A stretch of DNA of 6,168 nt from a halophilic archaeon J07HX64 (GCA_000416085.1 KE356579.1:2902523-2908690); one strand, 5' to 3'; numbered from the stretch's first letter, positions 1 through 6,126 are shown. The notes: generated by a model from the letters alone, not told the origin. Program-made: numbers and translations.

Positions 1-210
1 GCTGTCGTGCTCGTGCCGCCTCCGACACTCGCTGTCTCCTACCAGTTCGTGTTCGGGGCCCTCGCGCTCGGGGCCGTCGTCACACTCGCCGGTCTGCCAG
101 CCGTCGACCTGCGGTCCACGCGGTCCCGCGAGTCGCTGTTCGTGACCGGACTGGCGACAGTGACTCTGGCCTGGGTCGCGTATCTCCTCGCGTACGTCTC
201 GGTCGGCTGA
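1..210 (+). CDS. 3' end of a small membrane protein (5' truncated by the window)
   Basis: The reading frame is open from base 1 and stops with TGA at 208-210, so this is probably the C-terminal part of a longer gene. A GTG at base 7 could start a 67-residue protein, but no promoter or ribosome binding site can be seen before it. The visible protein has two hydrophobic stretches, one from about FVFGALALGAVVTLAG and one from about FVTGLATVTLAWVAYLLAYV. They are separated by a short polar loop with several Arg and Asp residues, and the chain ends right after the second helix. No family is recognised. The next gene starts 37 bases downstream with its own promoter-like element, so the two are probably separate transcription units. 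That this is coding rests on membrane-protein composition and haloarchaeal codon use; the function is unknown. Confidence 0.6.
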   Translation, partial: AVVLVPPPTLAVSYQFVFGALALGAVVTLAGLPAVDLRSTRSRESLFVTGLATVTLAWVAYLLAYVSVG

Positions 211-216
211 CCCGGA

Positions 217-226
217 CGTTTTAGCC
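217..226 (+). promoter_or_regulatory. TATA-like element of a leaderless promoter
   Basis: The sequence CGTTTTAGCC places a T-rich TTTTAG core about 24-29 bases before the ATG at 248. That is the spacing expected when an archaeal transcript begins at or next to the start codon. No Shine-Dalgarno sequence lies between it and the ATG, which fits a leaderless mRNA. This is a motif and spacing call only. Confidence 0.45.
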
Positions 227-247
227 ACTGGCATCCCTTCTCGCGGT

Positions 248-871
248 ATGGTAGAGCAATCGGCGGCGGACCTGCTGGCGGACCAGCGCACGAACGCCGT
301 GCTCGGGTGGCTGCTGGTCGTGTTTCTCGGCTTCGTCGCCGCGGAGAGCGTCGTCACCGGGGACAGCAACCAGTGGGGGCTCTTTGTCGCCGGTGTGCTG
401 GCCCTGTGTCTGGTGGTTCCGGTGTCGTTCCGCGACCCGATGGTGATGCTCCCCTGGGAGGTAATCGCGCTGGCGGCGCTGCCGACGTTCGGCCGGGCGG
501 TTGCGACGTTCGGTCTGGCCCAGGAGCTCACACTGTACGTCTCCGTGGCCGCCCTCGCGCTGGTCGTGGCGGTCGAACTCGACCTGTTCACCACCGTCCG
601 GATGACCGTCGGGTTCGCCATCACGTTCGTCGTGTTCGCCACCCTCGCCACCGCAGGGCTGTGGGCGCTCGCGCGCTGGGCGCTCGATCTCACTCTCGGG
701 ACGAACACACTGCTGGTCGACAGTGTGAGTGACGACACCATCCACGACGAACTGATGATAGAGTTTCTCTACTCGGCGGTGGCGGGGTTAGGTGCCGGGC
801 TGATATTCGCGGGGTACTTCCGGCGGCGACAGGTCCCCGAGCGTCTCCCGGAGGAGGTGACCGAGCCATGA
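248..871 (+). CDS. six-helix integral membrane protein of unknown function
   Basis: This 207-residue protein is mostly hydrophobic. About six transmembrane segments can be seen, near residues 17-36, 43-60, 69-88, 94-111, 117-146 and 171-191. A short polar N-terminus comes first, and a charged tail (FRRRQ, then Glu-rich) ends the chain. By the positive-inside rule the Arg-rich tail probably faces the cytoplasm. An acidic loop near residues 158-172 (DSVSDDTIHDEL) sits between the last two helices. No catalytic motif or known domain was recognised. The ATG at 248 is preferred because a TATA-like element lies at leaderless spacing upstream. Its stop overlaps the start of the next gene (ATGA at 868-871), so the two are co-transcribed and probably translationally coupled. 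A shared role with the DUF2238-like partner is plausible but unproven. Confidence 0.8.
   Translation: MVEQSAADLLADQRTNAVLGWLLVVFLGFVAAESVVTGDSNQWGLFVAGVLALCLVVPVSFRDPMVMLPWEVIALAALPTFGRAVATFGLAQELTLYVSVAALALVVAVELDLFTTVRMTVGFAITFVVFATLATAGLWALARWALDLTLGTNTLLVDSVSDDTIHDELMIEFLYSAVAGLGAGLIFAGYFRRRQVPERLPEEVTEP
853..860 (+). promoter_or_regulatory. perfect Shine-Dalgarno sequence inside the upstream gene
   Basis: GGAGGTGA is fully complementary to the conserved 3' end of archaeal 16S rRNA (…TCACCTCC…). It lies 7 bases before the ATG at 868, still within the coding sequence of the preceding gene. It fixes the start of the second operon gene and suggests re-initiation at the ATGA overlap. Confidence 0.75.
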
Positions 872-1533
872 GAGTCCGGGACTACCTCGGTATCTCCGGG
901 CGCAACCAGCGCTATCTCGCCCGCGGGATGCAGCTAACCCTGTTCGGGTTGCTCTTTGTCGCGCTAGAGCGACAGTCACCGAACCTGCTGGTCACAACCG
1001 GCACCGGACTCGCCGCAACGTTTCTGCCGGGGCTACTGGAGCGGGACCTGGGACTCCCGATGGACGCGGGGCTGACCCTCTGGATCACCACCGCCGCGTT
1101 TCTCCACACCGTCGGTGTGGCCGGCATCCCCGGCACCGGCAGTTCACTGTACGCCGACGTTCCGTACTACGACCACATGACACACGCGTTGTCGGCGTCG
1201 GTCGTCACAGGTGTCGGTTACGCGACTGTCAGAGCACTCGACGAACACTCGGAGGGGATCCACCTCCCGCGGCGGTTCATGTTCGCCTTTCTCGTCGTGT
1301 TTATCCTCGCCTTTGGCGTCATCTGGGAGCTCGTCGAGTTCAGCATCGCCGTGCTCAGTTCGGCTGCCGGCCTCACCTCGACAGGGTTCACCCAGCACGG
1401 ACTCGACGACACACTGCTCGATCTCGTGTTCAACGCTATCGGCGGCGTCGTCGTCGCGCTGTGGGGGACGGTGTATCTTACCGGTATCTCCGAGGTGCTC
1501 CGCGAGCGACTCGACGCCCGGTCACGAGACTGA
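868..1533 (+). CDS. YjdF/DUF2238-like integral membrane protein
   Basis: This 221-residue protein has about six hydrophobic segments, near residues 20-34, 37-57, 67-84, 105-124, 136-163 and 184-207. Polar residues at or beside helix ends form a recognisable set: Y101-D-H-x2-H106 before the fourth helix, W153-E-L-V-E157 inside the fifth, and D180-D-T-x2-D185-x3-N189-x2-G192 at the start of the last. This order matches my recollection of the DUF2238/YjdF family (a DR/DH-x2-H motif, then ELIE, then D-x3-D with N/G); no profile search was run. The cluster of His and acidic side chains could bind a metal or form a polar active site in the membrane, which is inference. The start is fixed by a perfect Shine-Dalgarno and the ATGA overlap with the gene before it. 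The family's biochemical function is not established to my knowledge. Confidence 0.75.
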   Translation: MRVRDYLGISGRNQRYLARGMQLTLFGLLFVALERQSPNLLVTTGTGLAATFLPGLLERDLGLPMDAGLTLWITTAAFLHTVGVAGIPGTGSSLYADVPYYDHMTHALSASVVTGVGYATVRALDEHSEGIHLPRRFMFAFLVVFILAFGVIWELVEFSIAVLSSAAGLTSTGFTQHGLDDTLLDLVFNAIGGVVVALWGTVYLTGISEVLRERLDARSRD

Positions 1534-1844
1534 GACTGGTCGGAACCCCGGTGGTCCGAGCGTCACCACAGCACGTATAAACGGTGGCTTCTGACAGCGG
1601 GCCACGTCGGGTATCGGCCCCGTATCTCTCTGTTACCCGGTTGCACGGGCCGACACAGGTCGTCCGTTCTCTGTCGGTCGTTGTACAGTGTGAGTGGTCA
1701 CGCCTGCGGAACACACCGCGCGGAGTGACGCTGTTACGTGAGATCGCACGATCTGGTATCTATCTGCTCCCGGACTGTCTGAGTACCGAGCCGTGTCAAC
1801 AAACACACGGTAGGGACCTGCTCATCGTCGGACGAGTGTCCAAA

Positions 1845-2060
1845 TCAACGGGAGAAAGAGACGGGACCGAACACAACCACGTCACCCGTCACGAACAGGT
1901 GTACGTGGTCGGGGCGAACTGCCAACCCCAGTTTCTCTGTGTCAGGTTCGTCCACATTCTTCTCACGCTCAGGACAGTCGCGTATCTCGGTTTCGAGCGC
2001 TGACCGACGGTAGTTCGAACAACAGATGAACTGGACTGAGGCCTGTGGGGGTTGGTACAT
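1845..2060 (-). pseudogene. truncated IS200/IS605-family TnpA transposase remnant
   Basis: On the minus strand a 71-residue frame carries two landmarks of Y1 HUH single-strand transposases in the right order. The first is an FxxCxNYRR segment at residues 11-19, the beta-strand region usually read as F/Y-x-x-K/N-YRR. The second is V-R-P-D-H-V-H-L-F-V at residues 48-57, which contains the HUH metal-binding pair H52 and H54. The YRR-to-HVH distance is 35 residues, close to the 37-40 of intact members, and ETEIRD and KLGLAV between them also look family-like. After VTGD the similarity ends: the frame runs into VVVFGPVSFSR and a stop. The C-terminal helix with the catalytic Tyr is therefore missing, and the frame is about half the usual 130-155 residues. 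It cannot be a working transposase. The call rests on motif recognition by eye. The ATG at 2060 may not be the original start. Confidence 0.7.
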
Positions 2061-2176
2061 TTCCTGTCGAATCCACGAAACATCGTCGTGTGCGGGAGTT
2101 ACCGATCGGAGGATATCGTGTAGCTATCCAACCACAGCTGTGTCTACGATTGTAGAGAACTTCACAGTTATCAGCC

Positions 2177-2205
2177 TCATCCCACAACTGAGGCAGTGGG
2201 GTCTC
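2177..2205. repeat. imperfect hairpin, possible IS200/IS605 end
   Basis: In TCATCCCACAACTGAGGCAGTGGG, CCCA pairs with TGGG and CTG with CAG around an AGG loop, with CAA bulged on one side. I recall that haloarchaeal tnpB-type elements often end in a CATCCCAC…GTGGG hairpin, and this resembles a decayed copy. It lies about 120 bases from the start of the TnpA remnant, so both may come from one element. No tnpB coding sequence was recognised between them. The hairpin is weak by itself, and the link is inference. Confidence 0.35.
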
Positions 2206-2324
2206 AGTTTGCTACCGCTGTGAGCTTGATCGTTTGCCCTTGTTGATTGGGTCGGTAATAACCGCCACCGAGTCCGGCGGTCACAGGGGACAACGGTCAA
2301 GACCGACCGGGTCGATTTGCCCGT

Positions 2325-3524
2325 ATGGAGGCGAGTGTCGCAACCACACAGGTGCCCGACCAGTTCGAGGCCTTCGAACAGTTTATTCGGGACCTGGCGA
2401 CCACCGAGGGTCGGCTCGCGACCACCGCCGGAATCGTTTTTCTGGCCGTGCTCGTCGGACTGGTCGTCGTGCCGCTGCTGGGTCGGGGTGGCGGCCGGCT
2501 CGTCCGGCGCGTGCTCCCAGACGGTGTCGTCGAGATACTCGACGTAATCGACGCGTATCTCCCGACCAGACTCGGTGTCGCTCTCACCCGGGGTGTGCAG
2601 ATGGTCGTGCTGTTCACCGCGGGCGTCGCGCTGCTCGTAACCTGGGGGATGGTCGACCTGGCGGTCACCGTCGTGAGACTGTTCGGCGAGACGTTACCCT
2701 TTGCTGGGCAGGTAGTCCTGACGCTCGCACTGGTCGTGGTTGCGTACATCGCCGCGGACGTGTTGGAGGAGGCCATCCACGGGTTCAGCACGGATGCCGA
2801 ACGGGTCACCGAACACCAGGCGGAGGTCATGCTCCGGGTGGGACACGTCGCTATCTTGGCGGTGTCCGCCTCCGGGTTGCTTACGCTCTGGGGGCTGGAC
2901 CTCTCGGGTGTGCTCGTGGGGGCGGGTGTGCTCGGTATCGTGCTCGGTCTCGCGGCGCGAAAGACACTCGGGTCGGTCATCGCGGGGTTCGTGCTGATGC
3001 TCACCCGGCCGTTCACAGTCGGCGACTGGGTCGAGGTCGGCGACCACGAGGGTGCTGTCACCGGCATCACCATCATGCACACCGAGATACGCGAGTTCAA
3101 CGGTGAACTGGTCATCATACCGAACGACCTCGTCAGCGAGCAACCGATCCGGAACCGGAGCCACCAGGATATCCTGCGCCTGAACACCGGGGTCGGGGTT
3201 GACTACGACACCGACCCCGAGTACGCTGAACAGGTCGCACTCGACGCGATACAGAGTGTCGACGGGGTCGTCGACGCACCACCCCCCGAGACTACGACAG
3301 CGTCGCTCGACGCCTCCGCTGTCAGCCTACAGCTGCTGTACTGGATCGACGACCCCAATCCGATGAGCGCGCGCCGTGCCAGGGAGTCTGTTATCTACGC
3401 AGTAAAGGCCCGTTTCGAGGAGGAGGGGATCGGAATGCCGTACCCACACCGGACGCTCTCGACACAGTCCGACGAGGGGTTCCTGTCGATAGACCACCCC
3501 GACGGTGGCGGCGACCAGCCCTGA
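2325..3524 (+). CDS. MscS-family mechanosensitive ion channel
   Basis: This is a small-conductance mechanosensitive channel of the MscS family. Such channels form a heptameric pore in the cytoplasmic membrane that opens under tension and releases solutes after an osmotic downshift. The 399-residue protein has hydrophobic segments near residues 33-53, 86-107, 128-148 and 169-189. The Gly/Ala-rich pore helix follows at about 192-222 (VGAGVLGIVLGLAARKTLGS). The family signature continues with TRPFTVGDWVEVG at 227-239, the beta domain with G-x-V-x-x-I at 243-248, and NGELVIIPND at 259-268. A cytoplasmic alpha/beta domain then ends with IGMPYPHRTL at 369-378. It is longer than E. coli MscS (286 residues) because of extra N-terminal helices, as in many archaeal members. 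The ATG at 2325 is the first in frame and gives a complete protein. It appears to be monocistronic, with intergenic DNA on both sides. Family assignment is firm; conductance and ion preference are not readable. Confidence 0.95.
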   Translation: MEASVATTQVPDQFEAFEQFIRDLATTEGRLATTAGIVFLAVLVGLVVVPLLGRGGGRLVRRVLPDGVVEILDVIDAYLPTRLGVALTRGVQMVVLFTAGVALLVTWGMVDLAVTVVRLFGETLPFAGQVVLTLALVVVAYIAADVLEEAIHGFSTDAERVTEHQAEVMLRVGHVAILAVSASGLLTLWGLDLSGVLVGAGVLGIVLGLAARKTLGSVIAGFVLMLTRPFTVGDWVEVGDHEGAVTGITIMHTEIREFNGELVIIPNDLVSEQPIRNRSHQDILRLNTGVGVDYDTDPEYAEQVALDAIQSVDGVVDAPPPETTTASLDASAVSLQLLYWIDDPNPMSARRARESVIYAVKARFEEEGIGMPYPHRTLSTQSDEGFLSIDHPDGGGDQP

Positions 3525-3536
3525 CCCTCACAGGGC
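3518..3536 (+). terminator. short hairpin over the MscS stop codon
   Basis: GCCCTG and CAGGGC form a perfect 6-bp stem around the 7-base loop ACCCTCA, and the stop codon TGA spans the stem-loop junction. No T-run follows directly; the nearest is at 3601-3606, where it probably serves as a promoter element. Haloarchaeal termination usually relies on T-rich stretches, so a terminator role is uncertain. The hairpin could instead protect the mRNA 3' end or be chance. Confidence 0.25.
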
Positions 3537-3596
3537 AGGGCGGAGTTCCGGGTATGCACGTCTGGCGCTCCGGAATCGGATAGGTTAGATGGTCGT

Positions 3597-3608
3597 AAAT
3601 TTTTTTAT
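3597..3608 (+). promoter_or_regulatory. T-rich TATA-box of a leaderless promoter
   Basis: AAATTTTTTTATC is the strongest AT-rich run in an otherwise GC-rich neighbourhood. Its core (3601-3607) is 24-30 bases before the ATG at 3631. That spacing puts the transcription start on or beside that ATG, and no Shine-Dalgarno sequence lies between them. The upstream in-frame ATG at 3589 lies before this element, so it would not be on the mRNA. Confidence 0.65.
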
Positions 3609-3630
3609 CAGTGTTGGACGAGAACACAGT

Positions 3631-6087
3631 ATGACAGAGGACGAGCGTCAACCGGACTCGGAGGACGATGAGGGCTCGGAGCCGTCAGACCCTCCGCAAC
3701 AGGACTCCAACCGATCAACGGGCTCGGACTCCCGGCAGGAGGAATCTAGTACGCGAGGGGAGGAAGCAGATACGCAACCAGGAGAAGGGTTCGGACAACG
3801 GGACACCGAACAACCGGACCGGTCGGGTTTCGGGGAGGAGGGCACCGAGCAACCGGACGAGTCGAATGTCGAACAGGAGGATACCGGGCAACCAGACCAG
3901 TCGAGTCTCAGGCAAGAGGACACTGGACAACCAGATCAATCGGGTTTCGAACAGGAGGATACTGGACAGTCAGATCAATCGGGTTTCGGGCAGGACGAGC
4001 AGTCAGGCACACGGCGAGGACAGGAGAATACCGGGCAATCGGACCGGTCGGGTTTCGGGCAGGACGAGCGGTCAGACACACGGCGGAGACAGGAACCAGA
4101 CACCGAGCGACCGACAGGAGAAGCCCGGGAGCAGGGGGCACGGCAGTCGTCGGCGGGTATGCAGGGGACGGGACGGTCACAGGCAGGCGCACAGGGGGCA
4201 GGCACCGGTCGACCGGCGTCCACTCGGGGTGGACCAGACGCCTCACCGAGAGGAGGAGCACGACAGAGGCAGACGCAGGGCCCCGCACAGAGGGGACAGA
4301 CGCGCGGCGTTGCGGAGGCCATCAGCGAGCGCATACGGCGGTTCTACACGGTGATTGTCTGGCCCGAGTCGCTCATAGCCGGCATCGGCACCTGGCTCGT
4401 CGGATTCCTCCTGACGATACTCCCGCTCTGGTGGTTCGATTTCGGCGACGAAACGGGTGAGAGTATCCTTGATGTCACTGTCTGGGTCTACATCGAGAGT
4501 GTCGGCGGGACAATAAACGGGGAAGCCCTCGGGGTGACCACCGGAGTGTACCGGACGCTCGAGTCGAACGCGTTCGGTCTCGGACCCGCGCTGCACGGGT
4601 TCGTGCCGATGCTCGTGCTGATTGTCGCGGGGTACATTCTCGCCGGTCGTCATATAAAACGCGGAACAGCAAAGCGGCCGCTCCAGTCGGTCCTCGCCGG
4701 TGGGTCGCTCGCGATCTGGTTCACACTCACGCTGTTTATCGCCGCCGTGATTAGTTCGAGTGGTGCGTTCTCGGTCAACCTGTTGGAGACGCTCGTCGTG
4801 ACACTGTTGTACACGGGTGTGTTCGCGTCGATCGGGGCGACAATCCGCTCGCGAACAGGTCTCACCTCGGCCTGGGGGCTGCTCGTCGGTATCGGTGCGT
4901 TCCTCGTCGGACTGCTGGCCTGGCGGTTCATCGACAACCCGTTCGAGGACCGCCCCGGCGTCGATGGGATCACCGACCTCGATGGTTTGCTCGAGTACAC
5001 CAGGCTGCTGACGGGGTTCGTCTCCGAGCACGGGGTCGGGGCCGACGAGATACTGCCGACCTGGTTCGCCGCGGTCGTGCCGCTCCTGTTCGGCGGGGTG
5101 CTGGCGCTCGCCTACAGGCGGCGCGACCCTGTCGTCGGGTTCGGTGAGGGTGCCAGACTCGGCACCACGTACGCGCTCATCGTGTTCGTCGCCGTCGTGG
5201 CAAATATCGGCGCACAGGCCCAGGAGTACGAGGAACAGGGGGCCACCTGGAGCGATCGTCAGATCGAGTTCGCGAACCAACTCATCGCGTCCGCCCCGCG
5301 CAGTATCCTGTTCGCCGGGGTTGTCTATCCGGTCGTCTTCGCCGCAATCGGTGGGGCGATCGGCGCGACAGTCTACGACCTGTGGCAGTCCTCGAGCGAG
5401 GAGAGCCAGCAACAGACCAGACAGTCCAGACGGGAACCAGCCGGGTCGGCCACCGGTGGGAACCGGCAGGGGCAGGGAGCACGGGCCAGCCAGCAGTACC
5501 GGCAGTCTACCGGTCCCGGACAGCAGTCCCGGTCCGGACAGCAAACACCCAACCGGTCTGGACAGCGACCGCCGGAAGGGGCCGGCGACGGGTACAGCGC
5601 CGGAGGGCAGTCCCCCGGTCGGACAGACGACCAGTACCGCTCCGGACAACAGCCGTCGGGCCGGACAGACGACCAGTACCAGTCCGGACAACAGTCCCCC
5701 GGTCGGACTGACGACCAGTACCGCTCCGGACAGCAACCGTTGGGCCGGGCAGACGACCAGTACCAGTCCGGGCAACAGTCCCCCGGTCGGACAGACGACC
5801 AGTACCGCTCCGGACAGCAACCGTCGGGCCGGACCGACGACCAGTACCAGTCCGGACAGCAGTCCCCCGGTCGGACCGACGACCAGTACCGCTCCGGGCA
5901 AAGAGGAACAGAGGGGTCAGACGACAACTACCACTCCGGCCGGCGGCGAGCAGACCGCGGCGAGTCGGTCGACGACACCGGCCGAGGCGAGGGGAGGGAG
6001 ACAGAGTCAGACAACTCGGGTGAGGAGCTATCCCCGGGGGATATCGTCAGGGACGATCTCGACGAGGACGACACCGGGGGCTCCTGA
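3631..6087 (+). CDS. large membrane protein with repeat-rich disordered N- and C-terminal tails
   Basis: The 818-residue protein has three parts. Residues 1-235 are hydrophilic and predicted disordered: a strongly acidic start, a tandem array of about 13-residue units (52-161, typified by SGFGQEDTGQPDQ), then a Gly/Gln/Arg-rich linker. Residues 236-585 form a membrane core with about eight helices near 247-269, 317-338, 352-375, 383-404, 413-433, 477-496, 511-530 and 558-582. An even helix number puts both tails on the same side, probably the cytoplasm given Arg/Lys next to several helices (RIRRF, GRHIKRGTAKR, YRRRD). Residues 586-818 are again low-complexity, Gln/Ser/Gly/Arg-rich. They contain an array of 14-residue units (647-772, typified by SPGRTDDQYRSGQQ) and an acidic end. 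No enzyme or transporter motif was recognised in the core. I chose the ATG at 3631 over the in-frame ATG at 3589 because the latter lies upstream of the TATA element. It appears to form its own transcription unit. The function is unknown; scaffold or self-association roles for the tails are inference. Confidence 0.85.
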   Translation: MTEDERQPDSEDDEGSEPSDPPQQDSNRSTGSDSRQEESSTRGEEADTQPGEGFGQRDTEQPDRSGFGEEGTEQPDESNVEQEDTGQPDQSSLRQEDTGQPDQSGFEQEDTGQSDQSGFGQDEQSGTRRGQENTGQSDRSGFGQDERSDTRRRQEPDTERPTGEAREQGARQSSAGMQGTGRSQAGAQGAGTGRPASTRGGPDASPRGGARQRQTQGPAQRGQTRGVAEAISERIRRFYTVIVWPESLIAGIGTWLVGFLLTILPLWWFDFGDETGESILDVTVWVYIESVGGTINGEALGVTTGVYRTLESNAFGLGPALHGFVPMLVLIVAGYILAGRHIKRGTAKRPLQSVLAGGSLAIWFTLTLFIAAVISSSGAFSVNLLETLVVTLLYTGVFASIGATIRSRTGLTSAWGLLVGIGAFLVGLLAWRFIDNPFEDRPGVDGITDLDGLLEYTRLLTGFVSEHGVGADEILPTWFAAVVPLLFGGVLALAYRRRDPVVGFGEGARLGTTYALIVFVAVVANIGAQAQEYEEQGATWSDRQIEFANQLIASAPRSILFAGVVYPVVFAAIGGAIGATVYDLWQSSSEESQQQTRQSRREPAGSATGGNRQGQGARASQQYRQSTGPGQQSRSGQQTPNRSGQRPPEGAGDGYSAGGQSPGRTDDQYRSGQQPSGRTDDQYQSGQQSPGRTDDQYRSGQQPLGRADDQYQSGQQSPGRTDDQYRSGQQPSGRTDDQYQSGQQSPGRTDDQYRSGQRGTEGSDDNYHSGRRRADRGESVDDTGRGEGRETESDNSGEELSPGDIVRDDLDEDDTGGS
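3784..4113 (+). repeat. 39-bp in-frame tandem repeats, two units enlarged by 30 bp
   Basis: Five diverged units of 39 bp (13 codons) run from 3784 to 3978. They encode EGFGQRDTEQPDR, SGFGEEGTEQPDE, SNVEQEDTGQPDQ, SSLRQEDTGQPDQ and SGFEQEDTGQSDQ. Two longer related units follow, at 3979-4047 and from 4048 to about 4113. These begin SGFGQDE and carry a ten-residue insert, DEQSGTRRGQ or DERSDTRRRQ. All units keep the frame and most keep one Phe. The DNA uses more A and T at third positions than the membrane core does. Confidence 0.85.
5569..5946 (+). repeat. 42-bp tandem repeats in an 84-bp higher-order array
   Basis: Seven well-kept 42-bp units start at 5611, 5653, 5695, 5737, 5779, 5821 and 5863. 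Odd units encode SPGRTDDQYRSGQQ and even units encode PSGRTDDQYQSGQQ or near variants, so the true period is 84 bp (3.5 copies). A decayed unit lies on each side: PPEGAGDGYSAGGQ at 5569-5610 and GTEGSDDNYHSGRR at 5905-5946. Neat conservation in the middle and decay at the edges is typical of arrays that grow by unequal exchange or slippage. Differences between units are mostly synonymous or conservative (ACA/ACT/ACC for Thr, CAACAG/CAGCAA for Gln-Gln). Confidence 0.95.
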
Positions 6088-6126
6088 GCGGAGTAAACAA
6101 CAAGCGCCTCGTGTTCCACGCGGCAG

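Larger units (their letters stand above)
1534..2324. other. gene-poor intergenic stretch with decayed transposon remains
   Basis: About 790 bases lack a convincing intact gene. The base composition is visibly less GC-rich than the flanking genes, and possible reading frames give Cys- and Arg-rich proteins without the acidic haloarchaeal signature. The recognisable contents are an IS200/IS605 TnpA remnant on the minus strand (1845-2060) and an imperfect hairpin near 2181-2200. A TATA-like GTATAAAC at 1575-1582 reads as TTTATA on the minus strand, but no gene follows it in either direction. A weak TATA-like GGTAATAACC at 2254-2263 could serve the MscS gene, leaving a leader of roughly 40 bases. 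Nothing was recognised in 1600-1840 on either strand. Confidence 0.6.

Noticed and set aside
248..745. Overlapping frames on both strands at 221-745 (minus) and 307-732 (plus)
   Set aside because: Both are Arg/His/Gly-rich shadows of the membrane protein at 248-871, which has the promoter, membrane helices and operon junction.
1584..2003. A 139-codon + strand frame in the intergenic stretch
   Set aside because: It is basic and Cys-rich, has no recognisable family or ribosome binding site, and lies antisense to the TnpA remnant. It is probably chance.
2010..2022. TAGTTCGAACAAC, resembling a tRNA T-loop
   Set aside because: No 5-bp T-stem or acceptor stem can be formed around it. On the minus strand it encodes part of the SNYRR motif of the TnpA remnant.
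2297..3187. A 296-codon minus-strand frame opposite the MscS gene
   Set aside because: The sense strand encodes an unmistakable MscS protein. The antisense product is Ser/Thr/Pro-rich shadow coding typical of GC-rich genes.
3668..4354. A 228-codon + strand frame overlapping the N-terminal repeats
   Set aside because: It is a very basic Arg/Asn-rich product caused by the 39-bp periodicity in a shifted frame. The acidic frame continues into the membrane core and has the promoter.
4243..5901. A 552-codon open frame on the minus strand, antisense to the repeat-tailed membrane protein
   Set aside because: It is a shadow. The 42-bp repeat is a multiple of three, so it stays open in other frames too. 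The translation is a monotonous Val/Leu/Pro/Gly repeat followed by Arg/Glu-rich nonsense, with no promoter. The sense frame has clear membrane helices.
5373..5927. Minus-strand frame with repeated CCPDWYWSSVRP-like units
   Set aside because: Another reading of the same 42-bp repeats. Its Cys/Trp-rich composition is unlike haloarchaeal proteins and it has no start signals.
5569..5946. Regular direct repeats that might be taken for a CRISPR array
   Set aside because: The 42-bp units abut with no unique spacers and keep one reading frame inside a long gene, so they are protein-coding tandem repeats.
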